Positions 33,960-49,690 of a stretch of DNA of 64,000 nucleotides are shown piece by piece. The position numbers were made by a program, and so were the translations under genes. Position 1 is the first letter of the stretch, and every line of letters starts with the position of its first letter. Below the pieces are notes generated by a model. The model was not told the origin of the DNA. It worked only from the letters and a program-made list of their open reading frames with translations, and made no database searches. The DNA is from Desmodesmus armatus (Eukaryota; Chlorophyta; Chlorophyceae; Sphaeropleales; Scenedesmaceae): the NCBI GenBank assembly GCA_007449985.2, contig VIIQ02000644.1:62001-126000 (forward strand), written 5' to 3'.

Positions 33960-35387
33960 TGCAGACAGAGGGGCACCTTGCTGGGGCAGCGGTATCCTGT
34001 AGGCAGCAGCTGGAGGAGCAGGTGGCTGCGGTGCAGATTTTGGACGTGCTGGGCCAGCTACAGCACCACCCAGGAGACCGGGTGAGCATTGGGGTGTGGA
34101 CCACACGGTACCTAGATGCACCAGGGCTTAGGGCTTTGTGATGTGGGCGTGTAGGATTTGTCGACATGCAGGCAACCCACAGTTTGTGTCAGGGGCCTTG
34201 GGCAGGATGCTGCTGCAGAAAGCTGGTCAGTTGACAGCAAGAGAGGTTGCATTCACAGGCAGCATGCTCCTTCAACCTGGTGCGTTGGCAAGCTTGCATG
34301 TGACACTGACACCATGCACTTGATATATGGCTCATGCTATCTCTACTTTGAAACAATCTACTTCGTTGTCTCCATGCAGGTGTTGCAGTGTATCCTGCAG
34401 GCGGCATGGGCAGACGAGCCCCACCAGCACCTCTCATACAGCCAACTGGTCACTCTTCTGTTCAGCAGCGCACAGCTGGCAGCCATTGGCACAGCCCAGC
34501 AAAGCAACACAGCAACACCTCCTCTTGCAATATATGACAGCCAGGCAGGTGGCTGTGCAGCTGTTGGTGCAGCCGCCAGCACGTTACCATCACAAGCAGC
34601 AGTAGCAGCAGTCGCGGACGAAATCATCTTATCAACCATGCCCGATCAACAAGAGCAGCAGCAACAAGGGCGGCAGCGGCGGGAGAAGCTGGACCTTTCA
34701 AGTCTTATCCGTGTGCTGTGGGGGTTGTGTGTGTACAGCAGCAGCATGGACATAGCACGGTATGGCTGGCTGCTGGCGGCTATTGCTGGATTGCCGTGGC
34801 AGAGGCTCAGTGAGGAACAGCTGCTGGTGATAAAGCAGGGGCAGGTGAGGGTGGTGATGCAGAGACGCATGTACGTGGGTTTGGAGCATGATCCAAACGG
34901 CACGAGGACTCCTGATTGTCCTGGTTGTGTGCACTGTGTTCAACCAGCGGCCAGCACTTGTTCTTGTTACCGTCAGGAGTTGTCAATGGCGCTGTGCAAC
35001 ACACCTCCAGCACAGCAGCCACATGTCTGTGGTCGCTGTTACTGTGGTACCGGGCTAACTGACTGGTTTGATTGACGGTGCAGCCTTGTGGCTGTAGCGC
35101 AACGTGTTTCATTCTGCTGAGGTGCCATGTGCCAATGGCTGTGCATGCTGGGCATATGTGTTTTAATGTTTGATGACAAACCTCAAACACTCAACCCCTA
35201 TGTGCATGCCGCCGTTTCCTCAACTGCTGCCTCCTGCTGCCATTTTGACATGCAGTTGCTGCTGGGCCAGGACGGGGCAGACATGGCAGAGGAAGTCCTG
35301 CCAGCACAGCTCCTCAACCGTGTGGAGGCAGCGTGGGCCAAGCAGTGCAAGCAGCACGGCGATGTCACACTGCCGCAAGCAGTGTGA
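30373..35387 (+). CDS. OPR/RAP-type helical-repeat protein (probable organelle RNA factor)
   Basis: Exons joining in phase: 30799-31052, 31158-31235, 31320-31785, 32063-32678, 32914-33089, 33575-34081, 34183-34299, 34380-34844, 35256-35387 (TGA). A first exon from the ATG at 30373 to about 30648 is provisional because its donor (AGG|GTCAGG) is weak. The protein is rich in Leu/Ala helices and has long Gln and Ser runs. Motifs such as DAVSLLWAYGKLL, LSSLIRVLWGLCVYS and DMLYALAVLATAA resemble the LLWAxxKL-type repeats of green-algal OPR and RAP/FAST-like proteins, which bind organelle transcripts. No RAP domain or transit peptide can be seen with confidence, so the assignment rests on repeat style only. 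Exon 32914-33089 has a partial copy just downstream in its intron. A GTGTGAG donor-like sequence at the stop codon leaves an additional 3' exon possible. Confidence 0.5.
33014..33241 (+). repeat. Tandem duplication spanning an exon 3' end and its donor site
   Basis: About 100 bp at 33014-33113 (coding VAGVFARLQHRSVVAPELLN and its GTGGGC donor) is repeated at 33141-33241 (VAGMFARLQHKSVVAPELVN). The second copy keeps the frame and an identical AGCCAG|GTGGGC donor but has no acceptor in front of it, so it should be intronic. Confidence 0.8.
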
Positions 35388-35897
35388 GCAGTGGCGGCAG
35401 CACCAACGGGTACAGGGCAGCTGGTTTTGGGATAACAATGACAAGGTACATGCGCGATTGCTGTCGTGCCCTTGGAACTTGCAGCAAATGGCAGGCAAAT
35501 GGCAGGCATGGTGGCGAAATGCGCTTCAGGCTGCAGCAGTGGGAAGCGTAATTAGGCAGGGTTCAAACTGGGTTGCAGCCTGGCTGCTGGGTTCTTTGTG
35601 GCACAGCGGATTTTTACCTGGGTCCTGCGGCAGAGCTCTGTAATGTTGTGCACGCTGAGATGCGTTCAACGATAAGTGTTCGGCGCAAATCACACTGATG
35701 ATGTTGTGCATGGTGGTGAAGGATCGTGTAGCTTCTGTTGCGTCAAACAGCATCTGCATCCCAGACCAAGCATTCAACCAACGCAACTTGACAGTCACTG
35801 CCAAACATGCAGAAATTAATACTGCTCTGCACTGCTTGACATGGGCTTGTACGTGACGTCATGAATTGCTTGCATGTTCATTGGATGCATCTGCAAG
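35388..35897. other. Unassigned stretch downstream of the helical-repeat gene
   Basis: Immediately after the TGA another frame reads CEQWRQHQRVQGSWFWDNND up to an AAG|GTACATG donor-like site near 35443. It looks protein-like and might be an alternative last exon or part of a different gene. The rest shows nothing recognisable. Confidence 0.3.
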
Positions 35898-36061
35898 GTG
35901 GTGATGACTCAGCAAGTCAGCAGGCAGGTGGTCTGGCGACATCGTGGAATCAGAGACTCTCTGATTTTCTGAGGGCGGCCGCTGCAGCTTGCGCCCTGAT
36001 TATGGTGGCCGTCATCGTGGCTTCAGCTGTAACCAGAACCCAAGACCAGTACAGTCCGTGA
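35898..36061 (+). CDS. Candidate terminal exon encoding a membrane-anchored C-terminus
   Basis: After a GCAAG acceptor-like sequence a frame of 54 codons begins GGDDSASQQAGGLATSWNQR and then has a strongly hydrophobic stretch (AAAAACALIMVAVIVASAVT) before TRTQDQYSP and a stop. This is a convincing single transmembrane tail, which random sequence rarely gives. The exon needs an upstream exon ending after one base of a codon. The helical-repeat gene's visible last exon ends in phase 0, so the link is unresolved; a separate small tail-anchored protein is equally possible. Confidence 0.35.
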
Positions 36062-36246
36062 CTCAACTCCAAATATAACACCATGTACACACTTGTGCCC
36101 AGACATGACAATGTATCAGCGCCTAGCACACTACTGCCGCAGCTGCTAAGGTTGACCCCTTGCGGCGGCTGCATCACGCCTCACACACCACATTGCTGCC
36201 GGGCACTGTCTCACCACATTGCTGCTGCTGTTCCTAATGGATACCG

Positions 36247-39510
<3,264 letters not shown>

Positions 39511-42500
39511 GATGCCTATCCAACAATCGGCAACCTCAAGACAGAGCGCACCAAAGCAGCACTTTCAAGGTGATCCGTGGACTTCGATCTACAAGATACG
39601 TTCTATCAGCGATATCGACAGTCAGGCGATGGGAATTGTGTAAAAGGTTGGTGTATGATTCTTGATGCTGACAATTCCAGCTGGTAACTGCTGCTTTGAA
39701 TCCCTTGCCCCAGCTGTTGCTACAGCCAAGTCCATGGTCATGGCTTGGCTCTCTTCTCCAGCGATACGAAGGATAAATGGACCAACATACTTCAAACCGC
39801 CAACATTACAGGGTATACACAACCAACTGATGTGCCACACCACTAGGCAGGACACGCCAAGTGATGCTTGGCCAGCCAACTTGGCATGCACGCACTGCCA
39901 GACGAGATGCAACCACATACGCATACGCCAAGCAGCCTACAGCAAGCCACCTTGAACATCAGCTGAAAGGGGCAGTGCTCAAGTCGCCAGCAACACCATG
40001 CCGGATTCAAACCACCGTAATGCTGACTAAACCTGAGAAGCGCAATGCTGCAACATTCATTCAGTAACAGTCATTCCAACCTGGCGGCATGCATGCCACC
40101 CAGTAATCCTGCCGTGCGTGCTTCTCAAAGCACACCGCATAGCAGGACCACACGCCATCCAGCTTGCTGACAAGCCACAGCCACAATCACAGCATCCTAT
40201 CAGCAGGGCATCTGCCATCCATATGCATATACGGCACCAGGCCGACAACCCCCCTAGCTGGCCACCCCATTTTCAAGGGGGCCAGGGTAGCCAGCCACCC
40301 TGTCCAAAATGGGACTGGAGCTAGGGTAGCCACCACCCCCTAGCCACACCCTAGCCAGGGGTAGCCAGCTGAGGCGGCTACGGTGAGGGACCCTCAACAG
40401 CATGGCCACACAATGCCTCCGGACCCCGGCAGGTCAGGTTACCTAACAGAGTTGTCTGTGGCCAGCCGGCGGAAGGTGCGCCCCCCTTGGACACCTCCAA
40501 AATAAAGATAGTCCCAGGTGCGTTCGGCTTCCTCTGAAGCCACCATCATCATGGCAATACACTCTGGGACTCTTACACCCCCCGTTGACAGTAAGCCCAT
40601 TTTCCAGAAGCCACAGATCACTCAACGTGTCAGGCAAGCTACACAAGATAACCGAGGCCAGCTGCAATCAGTCATCAGCGACGGACGCCTGTGCCATGTG
40701 CCGCGGCATCGGCAGCACATTTTTTAATTGCTACTCAGCAAACTCAAGGCTGAGGACAGAAAACCATCAAGGGCATTGTGCCGCATTGGCCCCGCCAAAC
40801 AAGATTGTGGCAAGCATGTCCAATACATATGTCGATAACCAGTGGGGTTCCCGTGCACTATCAAGCAATCAGCATGGCCCGGTCAGGAAAGGTTGTAACC
40901 AAAACAGTCCACATACAGAAGAGCAAAGCCTGTCAAGCCTTCTACTAAAAGAAGAGTAAGCCCGTGCACATAGCCACACAGCTGCCACACGCTGTCAAGG
41001 CTGTCGCCTCATCGACTGTGAACATATCATGCGCGGGAGTTGTCAGACAGGCAAACACGGCAGCCCACAACCCTGGCAACGAAGCCACCGTCAACTGCTT
41101 TCTGGCCCACTTGTCAATGTCGGCACCAAACAGCAACACCCGAATGACCGGCACGGCAACGCCCCCTGGTTTCCTGGGTAAAAAAGCAGGACTACACGAA
41201 GCCACCACAAGGGTCCACAGGCAAGAGACCAATGCACCACAGCTGATCGCGCACGCATTTGTCACCACAAGAAGTAGCGTGGCAGAACGCCACAAGGGAG
41301 CCACGTGGCAGTGCACAGGCAGGGACTACAAGGTCCACGGCAAGACCAAGCCAGCAATGCATACGTGGCATAGGCAGGACTGATACCAACATAGATGCCT
41401 TCCCAAGCTGACACGCTGCCACTAGGCTGGCCAGATCCATGGAGGCTGCAGGTATGATCAGCCTGGACCGCAACTGCACACTCAATTACTGTTTCAGACT
41501 CGCAAACGCCAGCGTCATGGCCAGGAGCTCACGGGCAACCCCTCGCAGCAGGGCGGCTGCAAGTTTGAAGTCCTGCTGAACACCTCCACGCAAGCATACA
41601 ACGCTCCGTGGAGGCAAAGTATAACGGCAGGCATCAAGTCTGATACGAGGCCTGTCAGGCTCAAGGCTTCCCCACACAACAGTTCACCAAGTGTGGAGAG
41701 TACTGCCCAGCGGTGAAAGTGTCCACTTGTAACAACCTGCGCCGCAATCGCTAGGTTATGCAAAAAAGTGAGTGACACACAGCTGTGTGTGAGCATCTGC
41801 AAAGAGTGAGCCTCGCACAAACTGTGAGCCTCGCACAACTGTGCGCGCGCGTCTAGACCTGCATGGTTGTATGCAGGTACCTCACACGACTTGCTGTTCT
41901 GAACCACGTGGCCCTCATCACAGTGGCCGACAGATTAGCGTGCATGTCTAGCCAGACCCAAGCTCCTTCATGCAGAATATACCACGGCAACATATGTACC
42001 GCGGTGGCGAGCTGCTTCAGACACCGGATGACACCGGGCCCATACTTTCTGACTGTTGCGCGGCACATGCTTGCGTACTGGCGTCACTACAACAGATGAT
42101 GGGCGCATGAGGCGGAATTGCTTGCAGCACACAATTGCACAAGGGCACCCAACGAGGCTGGTAATGCATTAACAGGCAGCAACACCCCCTACAGCAGGCG
42201 ACCATATGTCCAAGCTGACAGGCACCACGCTTGTGGCATTGCAGCACTCAGCACTTACGCGGTGGCACCACTCAAAACCCAAACCAAGCCCCTTTGGATG
42301 CCCCGGACACTGCACACTCAGAAGCACCATCTCCACCACCCTGCACATACAGCAAACCCAGTGCTGATTCCCTTGATCACTCGTGCTTCCCACCTTGAAG
42401 CACAGCCCACAAGCAAAGCATGCGCCCGGACAAACCCTACATGTGCCAACACAAGGCAAAGACTTGATGGATTCTTGTCCTGGCTGATAGCTGAGCACCC

Positions 42501-43125
42501 CCAGCCAGACGTCCAGAGTCATTTCATAGATCATTTTCTTAAAAGCCAAACGGTACAAGCACTGACAATTGTCAAGCAAACAGTGAGCAATCGCCTGCAT
42601 GACCACGCAGGCAACAGCACGTGAACACAGCATACAGAGCCACACCAAACCCATCATGCATTGTGCAAGGCCCCGCATCTATATCACGTGAATGCAGGCC
42701 TTGCATTCCACAAGCCAAGCGAGTTGCGCTCTCAGATAGCACTTCAACCAGGCTTGGCATTCCCAGCTTGGGCCCAGCCGCCATGTTGCGCCAGCCATGC
42801 GCAACACAAGCAGGCACGGTGGAAAGCTGCCGTTCCACCACCCCCCCAAGCACGTTGTGCAGCCTGCAAACATGACTGATACTGCCACATCGCCTGACTG
42901 TGCCTAGCATAGCATAGGTTGTGGATGCAGACACCCTACACACCCTGTGCATCACGTGCCTATTGCAGTTGTTCCCTCCACCTCTGCAAACCGTCCCCTG
43001 GTTGGGCCACAAGGGGGACGTGCAGAGAGGTTATATCTGCCAAACCGCAGACGGGAAAAATGCGGACCCAATAGCAGCCACCGCCGTTGCAGCAGCAGGC
43101 CGTGTTTTTCCTGACGAACCAACTG
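39511..43125. other. No secure gene; candidate minus-strand membrane-protein fragments
   Basis: The upstream part (39.5-40.9 kb) holds nothing recognisable except a GGGTAGCCA-rich repeat patch at 40240-40380. Between 40.9 and 43.0 kb the minus strand has several protein-like but unconnected frames: YGPGVIRCLKQLATAVHMLP with WYILHEGAWVWLDMHANLSA (41.85-42.07 kb), DFKLAAALLRGVARELLAM (about 41.5 kb) and WAAVFACLTTPAHDMFTVDE (about 41.0 kb). They could be exons of an unrecognised gene, but I could not connect them by consistent splice phases. Confidence 0.25.
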
Positions 43126-43690
43126 CAGCACCACATTCCGACGCAACAGCGCAGGTCACGATACACTCTGGACCCATACTCCTGTCCGACACATGCAGCA
43201 ACCCATCACCGCCACCACCAGACATGCTGCCCGCCCTAAAGCAGCAACATTCCTGAGTATGACCCAGCTGCAGGCACCACGCCAGCCGCCAGCTGCCCCC
43301 GCTGCTGCGACAGGATCTGCAGCTGCCCAATGGCCTGGTGCTACGCTGCCAGGATGGCAGATGCAGCTGCCGCCTGCTGCTGTGCTTGGTGCACCTCCAG
43401 CAGGGCGACTGCACTTCGATGCAACAGCGCAGGTCACGATACACTCCAGACCCAGACTCCTGTCCGACACATGCAGCAACCCATCACCGCCACCTCCAGA
43501 CATGCTGCTTCTAAAATAGCATCATCCCTGAGTATGATCCAGCTGCAGGAACCATACCAGCCGCCAGCTGCCCCCGCTGCTGCGACAGGATCTGCAGCTG
43601 CTCCGCTGCCTGCTGCTGTGCTGCCAGGATTGCGGATGCCGCTGCCGCCTGCTGCTGTGCCTGGTGCGCCTCCAGCAGGGCGACCTGCTG
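43126..43690 (-). repeat. Tandem 275-bp duplication of the terminal exon and 3' flank of the bZIP-like gene
   Basis: The stretch 43402-43690, which includes the end of the last coding exon and its 3' flank, is repeated at about 43126-43415. GAGTATGA occurs at 43255 and 43530, and GCAACAGCGCAGGTCACGAT at about 43142 and 43419, giving a period of about 275 bp. The outer copy lies beyond the stop codon and preserves a decayed version of the coding end. Weak similarity continues to about 43060, hinting at a third unit. Confidence 0.8.
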
Positions 43691-46600
43691 GTCCTGCAGC
43701 TGCTTGAGCTGCAGCTGCTGCAGGGCTGTGAGGCAGGGCATGGGCTGGTCCCGCATCAGCTCCTGAAGCCACAGAACACATGCGACAGCAAGCGGAACAC
43801 AGTTACTGTGACCTGATCATGCCTTGCTCTTGGAAGAGCCAGCAAAAGCTTTCGCACATGTGCGTCAGTCCAATTGTGATCCCATCAAGCTGGCCAGTCA
43901 TATCTGACGCAGTCACTCCATGCTCGGCCATGCCGTACTGTGCTGTACTGTGCTGTGCTGTGCTGGCCGCACCTGCAGAGTCATGTGTATGTCAGCCTTG
44001 TAGGGGTAGGAGTGGACAACCAGCTCCGCCAGCACATGCATCGGGATGATGTGATGAGTCATCCACTGCAGGACAGACAAGCAGCAAGCGTGACCTCATT
44101 TTCAGAGTGCACCCTTCTCGCACACACATGCATGGTGTTGAGCTGTAGTGAAGGGCCATGCATGGACTGGGCTGCTTGGTGCAGGAGACCCACGCCATCA
44201 CACTGCATGCACACACACCCAGGACGGATCTGCAGTGGGGTGCCAGCATTCACCAACTGCTGCAGTGAAGCTTTCGTTGATACATGCTGACAGGGACCAA
44301 ACCCGCTGGCAGCTGATCAAGATGATGTTGCTCCAACAGGCAGTATGAGTGACCATGCATCACAGTGACAGCACCAGCAGAGTGTGTGTGGCAATCCTGA
44401 CCTGGTACACCCCCTCCAGAGTATACTCCTTGCGCATGTTCTTCTCCACTGCATCCAGCAGCGCGGTGCCCTCACAATGCAGCCCTGCAGCACAACAGCA
44501 AGCCTTAATTGATGTGTGGCGACTGTGTCTGCGTGTACCATGTTCTCCCCCACAAAAACAATGATGTTGAGCAACAACGCACAGCACCCGAGGGTACTGT
44601 CCAGTCAGCCATCCACTGGCGTGGCAGTGCGACAAGATCTGACCGCCTGTCCTGTCCCTGTAGGCTTGAGTGAAGCTGTCCAGCTGTCTATGTATACTGT
44701 CTTCATTGGCATGCATCACCATGTGTTGATGGCTCACCTTGCACAGCATCAAACACGTCCTGTGTCCTGTAGGTCGCCTGTGTCGGGCGGCTGTGTGTGT
44801 TGCTGATGAGCTGGGCCAGTTGCAACACCAGCAGCTGCCGCTGCTGCTTGATGCGCATGAGGGTACTGCTGTACAGCTGCCGAGCCACACACAGGTCTGC
44901 AAGCGCTTGCTTAGACAGCCTGCACAGCAGCAACATGAGGGCAATGTGTGAGATGCACAGACAGCCAAACCCTCGCTCCCACAAAGCAGCCCGTTCGGCA
45001 GGCACAGCACGGCTCATTAGGCTGCATCTCAGCAAGAAAAACTTGTTGAAGTCGATGCATCAGTCTTGCAGTACTGGCTCTGACACACAAGATTGCCGTG
45101 GCATGTCGGGGTAGGGGTCAAGGGCTGTTTGCGATGAGACGCTAACACAAAGGGGCAAGGGCAGCACAGCATGCAAATGTGTCAACCCTCAAGCAGCTGT
45201 ACCCACCGGTCCTTGAGCATGCAAGCAACGCGATTCCAGTGGCCCTCTGGAGGGGGCTGGCCCAGCACCCCTGTCTCAATGTTGAGGGTATACCTGTGAG
45301 GTATGAGCAAGGGCAGGGGCAGGGCAGCAGCACATGCAAGGAGTTTACACGTTCCTGCTGTTTTCAAGATACTTCAGGAGTGTTGATTTGCTGCACGACC
45401 ATCTGCACACATCCTGTCTGCTCCCTGCTTGCAAATAAACCCTGCACATACAGTGCACTGCTTGTGACAACCACATTAGCCAGCAGGCAGTGCACCCTAA
45501 ACATGAATTTGCCATGACACTTGCAGTGACGTGATGCAAAAACAGTGCACAAGTCCAGAGTCCAGTGTAATCCAGCAGCAGTGGCGAGCAATGCGCTGTT
45601 CGAACTGTAAACGTGTACAGACCTCCCACTTACAGCTCATAGGTGGACACACGGTTGGCAATCGCAAACGTGTGTACATCCTTACTGTACTGCAGCATCA
45701 CACGCGTCAGCTGCTGCATCGCTGGCGTGTTCAGCTCCTGCTGGCGCCCGTCACTGCTGTTGTGCAGCAGATTGTCCTGGATGCGCTCTTGCTGCACCTG
45801 CAGCAGCAACAATAACATTGTTATACACTTCCGTTGCGGCTACTATAGCCTGAGGCAACCGAATGTAAGATCAGATTGGAGGGATGCAGTGCCGCGGTGA
45901 ATACAACAGCAGTGAAAATTCACTTTCTTGCCTACAACACGTAGCGGACCGACCCCCCGCACCTGCAGCAGCAGCGGCATCAGCTGCAGGACCACACGCT
46001 TATGCAGAGCCTGGACTTCCGGAAGCTTCTCCTCAAGCGGAACAGGCCGCGGCCGCGTGCCGTGCCCGTACACCATCGCTGCTTCCTCATACATCTGCTG
46101 GTGGTTGTCGCCGCGGCCAGCAAACAGCAGCCCGCTACCGATGCCAGTCGCCGCTGCCTGTGCAGCGCAGGCCGCTGCTGCTGCAGTACCAAAGAGGTTG
46201 CCATGTGCTCCTGGATCGGAGGTGGCGCTGCCGCAAGGCACCCCCTGAGGACTGCTGTCATCGTCATAGCTGCACTGCTGCAGCCCGGAGCTCGCCCCAC
46301 TGCCTTGCCGAGCATTGATGATGCCGGAACCAAAGGAGCTGCCGCTGGCATCCAGCACCTGCTGCTGCTGCTGCTGGGGGGACTGCTGCTGCTGCTGCTG
46401 TTGCTGCAGGGGCGGCGACCATTCTTGGTACAAAAGCTGCGCCGGTGACAGCTGCTGCTGCTGCTGCCAGTGTTGCTGCTGCAACAGCTGCTGCTGGATG
46501 GACAAGGGCCCCACCATTGCTGCTCCTGTGGCACCTGGGCCTGCTGACACAACGCCAGCAGCAGCGGCAGCAGTTGTTGCTCTTGTGGCTGCACCATGCG

Positions 46601-46770
46601 TAGGCGCAGGGCCTGTGCCTGCTGCTGCAGCAGCCCCTGGGGCAGGCAGCAGCCCCCCTAGAATGTCTTCTAGAGACTCAAGTGGGGTGTCCATGAGTGT
46701 CTGCAGGACCTGCTGGTTCATTTGCTTGAACTGCAGAGACTCCACCCCACCCTTGCCCTGCTTGCTGGGG

Positions 46771-46833
<63 letters not shown>

Positions 46834-49690
46834 ACCGACGCCTGCTGCTGCTGCTGCTTCACCGATGCCTGCTGCGGTTGTGGCTGCTGCTGCAGTGCTG
46901 GCAGTTGTTGTGGTGGCTGCACCATCACGTGCTGCTGCTGCTGCTGCTGCTGTCGCTGATCAGCTGCTGGCTGTGGGATCGAGTGCTGCTGCTGCATCTG
47001 CACCATAGGTTGCTGCTGCTGTACCAGCTCCTGCTGCGGTGGTATTGGCTGTTGCAGCAATGACTGCGGCTGCTGCAGCAGCACGGGCTGCTGCTGCTGC
47101 TGCTGCTGCTGAACCGACGCCTGCTGCCGCTGCAGCTCCTGCTGCTGCTGCCAAGTTGCTTGGCCCTGCAGTGCTGCCACTGCTGCCTCAACCGCCACTG
47201 CTGCCTGCTGGCTGCTCTCCTGCGTCTCCTGCTGGATTGACAGCCCTGCCAAATGCTCCTCCATCAGGGACACATCGTCACCTGAACACACCACAGCAGC
47301 AGCAGCAGCAGCAGGCGCGCAAGCACAAGTTAGTACAGTACAGTGCAGGTACTGGCGCCAAGGTCAACCTCGGCACTAGCAAGTGAGCCAAGGGCTCTTG
47401 AGGTTGCCCACAGGGCCTATCACTTGGCTACCCCAGTCTCTCAGGTTCAGGTTTGACAGCACTGCACTACAGAAGGTCGGTCCTCGATACGACAGACCCT
47501 TGACTGAGCCAAACGCACGCTGCACAACTGCATGAAGCACCTACTGCAAGCCACCACCACGGCTGGCAGTTGTGGGACACAGGTGGAGCTGCCCCAGCAC
47601 ATTGTGGCTGACCACTCCCAGCATGTGCCCAATCATGACGCGCTGAAACAGCTGACCTCTCGCTACTAAAAAAAACTATCAGGCTGTTGGTCAGCACCAT
47701 CAGCTGGCATGCAACAAGCAAGCCAGCTGAGCAGGGTCCAGACACACTGGGAACCAATGCAGAGCTGCCCACCTGCAGACTTCACCAGCTGCTCCAGGGC
47801 CCGTGCCTTGGCCGACAGCGCCAGGTTGTCAAGTGACAGCGACTGCAGCTGCGCCTGCATGTCTGCCAGCTGAGCCTGCAGGTCTGCCACCTGCAGGACA
47901 GGTTAGCACCATGCCAGCAGCATACATTGTGCAGCTTGCGTTGACAACAAATGACTTCTGCATGCAGCATGTGGCTAACCATGCCAGCGCTGAATACAGT
48001 TGCTGCAACACACACGGCATAGCGTGAGCTGCTGCTGCATGTCAAGCCCCACACCTGAGCAACTGCCCCTGCCTCTGCAAACAGCCCCGCTCCTGCACCC
48101 CCCAAGCCCACCTTATCCTTCTTCCGAACAGCCTTCTGCTGCTTGTGAGCTGCCTGCACCACCTGCTGCTGAGAAGCCAACTGCTGCAGGCCCTGCACCC
48201 AATGCATGAGGTTTGGCCCCACTGCAACACCTGCAGGACACGAGACAAGTGCACATGATGGTAGGTGCACTCTGTCAGCACACTGGCCAGACATGCTGAC
48301 TGAGCATGGCCTTGCGGACAAGGGGTGTCAAGTTTGCTTGCTGGCATCATGAGTGTGCTGCACCATAAATCATGGCTCAGCACGTCAGCGAAGTTGGATT
48401 ACAACAGGTGGAATCAGGTCAGTACTTGAACTTTCATAGCAACCCGCGGCTGTGCTGAGAATTGCAAAACAGTGCTTCGGCAACAGTGCTACCCAGTGCT
48501 ATCCATTGAAGAGTGTACACGTTGAACATGCAGCTGTCGCAAAGGACAAGGACAGGGGCTCAGCACACACCTGTGACGGCGCCAGCAGGCGTCAACATCA
48601 CTCCCTTGAAGTGGTCAGGAAGAGTAAAGCCCCAGGTGCCCTGCTGCAGCTGTGCCGCTGCCATGGGCGCAGAAACAGTGCCTGCAACACCAGCAGCTGC
48701 CGCTGCAGCCAAAGCTGGGTCAAGGCCCCCAGCACTGACTGCAGTTAAGCTAGGGCGGCGCTGAAAGATATCCTGCAGTCCTGCACCCTGCATGGAGCCA
48801 AGGGATGCTGCTGTGGCTGCCGTGCTGGCCGGCACGCCGGGCAGGGTACCGACGCCCATGTGCTGTGCTGGCATCATGTTGAAGGGGGCTGCTGCGGATG
48901 GCTGCACCTGCTGAGCGGAAGCAGCTGTGCCCAATATGGCTGCAGCCTTTGCGAGTGTAGCAGCAGAGAAGGGTGGAGGTTTGCGCTGCGCCTGCTGTTG
49001 CTGCTGTGGAGGCTGTGGTACTGCAAGCTGCTGCATGTGTGCTTGCTGCTGCTGGGTTTGGCCAGCCTGCGCCTGCTGCTGCTGCATGTGCTGTTGCTGG
49101 GGCCTCGCTGAATGCTGGTGTTGCCGCTTTCGCTGCTGATCAGGGCCTACATCAGCTGCTGATGCGCACTTGCCAACAGACAGCGCTGTGCGAGCCATCT
49201 GGTGTAGCTGGACACTTGTGGCGCTGACCACATTCTGCAGCTGCACCGCACCACTGTGCCCTGGGGACGCGGCATCCATCTCTGCCTGTGCTGCTGCCAC
49301 GAGGGCTGCCGTATCGGCATACCTCGTTGCTGCCTCTGCTGAACTGAACAGCTGTGGGCCCTGGCCCGCTGCTGCTGGGGCTGGGTCTGCCTGATACCAC
49401 CCCTGCTGGCCAGCTGGAGCAGCTGGAGGGGCCATCAACCCAACCTGGGCGTCCATAGAAGTTCCATTGGGAAGCTGCAGGCCGCCCGCAGGGTTCTGTG
49501 GGGGATCTGCTGGGGCTAACACCATGTCAGCATCACATTGCTGACCTTGCTGCTGCTGCTGCCCCACGTCAAGCTCAGTACCGTCCCAGATATTGTCAAG
49601 TAGTATTGCTTCATCATTCAACAAATTAAACAGATCGAGGACACTGTCGTTGACGTCCCCGATACCAGCCCCGATACCAAGCAGCGACAT
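43511..49690 (-). CDS. Polyglutamine-rich bZIP-like transcriptional regulator
   Basis: Ten in-phase exons: 49690-48571, 48230-48112, 47890-47773, 47281-45963, 45797-45634, 45293-45207, 44919-44738, 44484-44402, 44065-43973, 43762-43511 (stop), about 1,178 residues. The N-terminal part is acidic then Gln/Ala-rich. A basic segment (HKQQKAVRKKDK, about residues 403-413) runs straight into a Leu-rich coiled coil (VADLQAQLADMQAQLQSLSL) with LEQLV at its end, the layout of a bZIP. The middle exon is almost pure low complexity with a run of about 20 Gln. Past it lies a conserved-looking helical half: YSKDVHTFAIANRVSTYEL, GHWNRVACMLKDR, LADLCVARQLYSSTLMRIKQ and WMTHHIIPMHVLAELVVHSY. The basic region lacks the canonical NxxSAxxSR signature, so DNA binding is an inference. 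I do not recognise the C-terminal half. The most likely location is the nucleus. Confidence 0.6.

Noticed and set aside
46315..47063. Poly-Cys and poly-Leu plus-strand frames
   Set aside because: These are the reverse reading of the CAG-rich polyglutamine exon of the bZIP-like gene.
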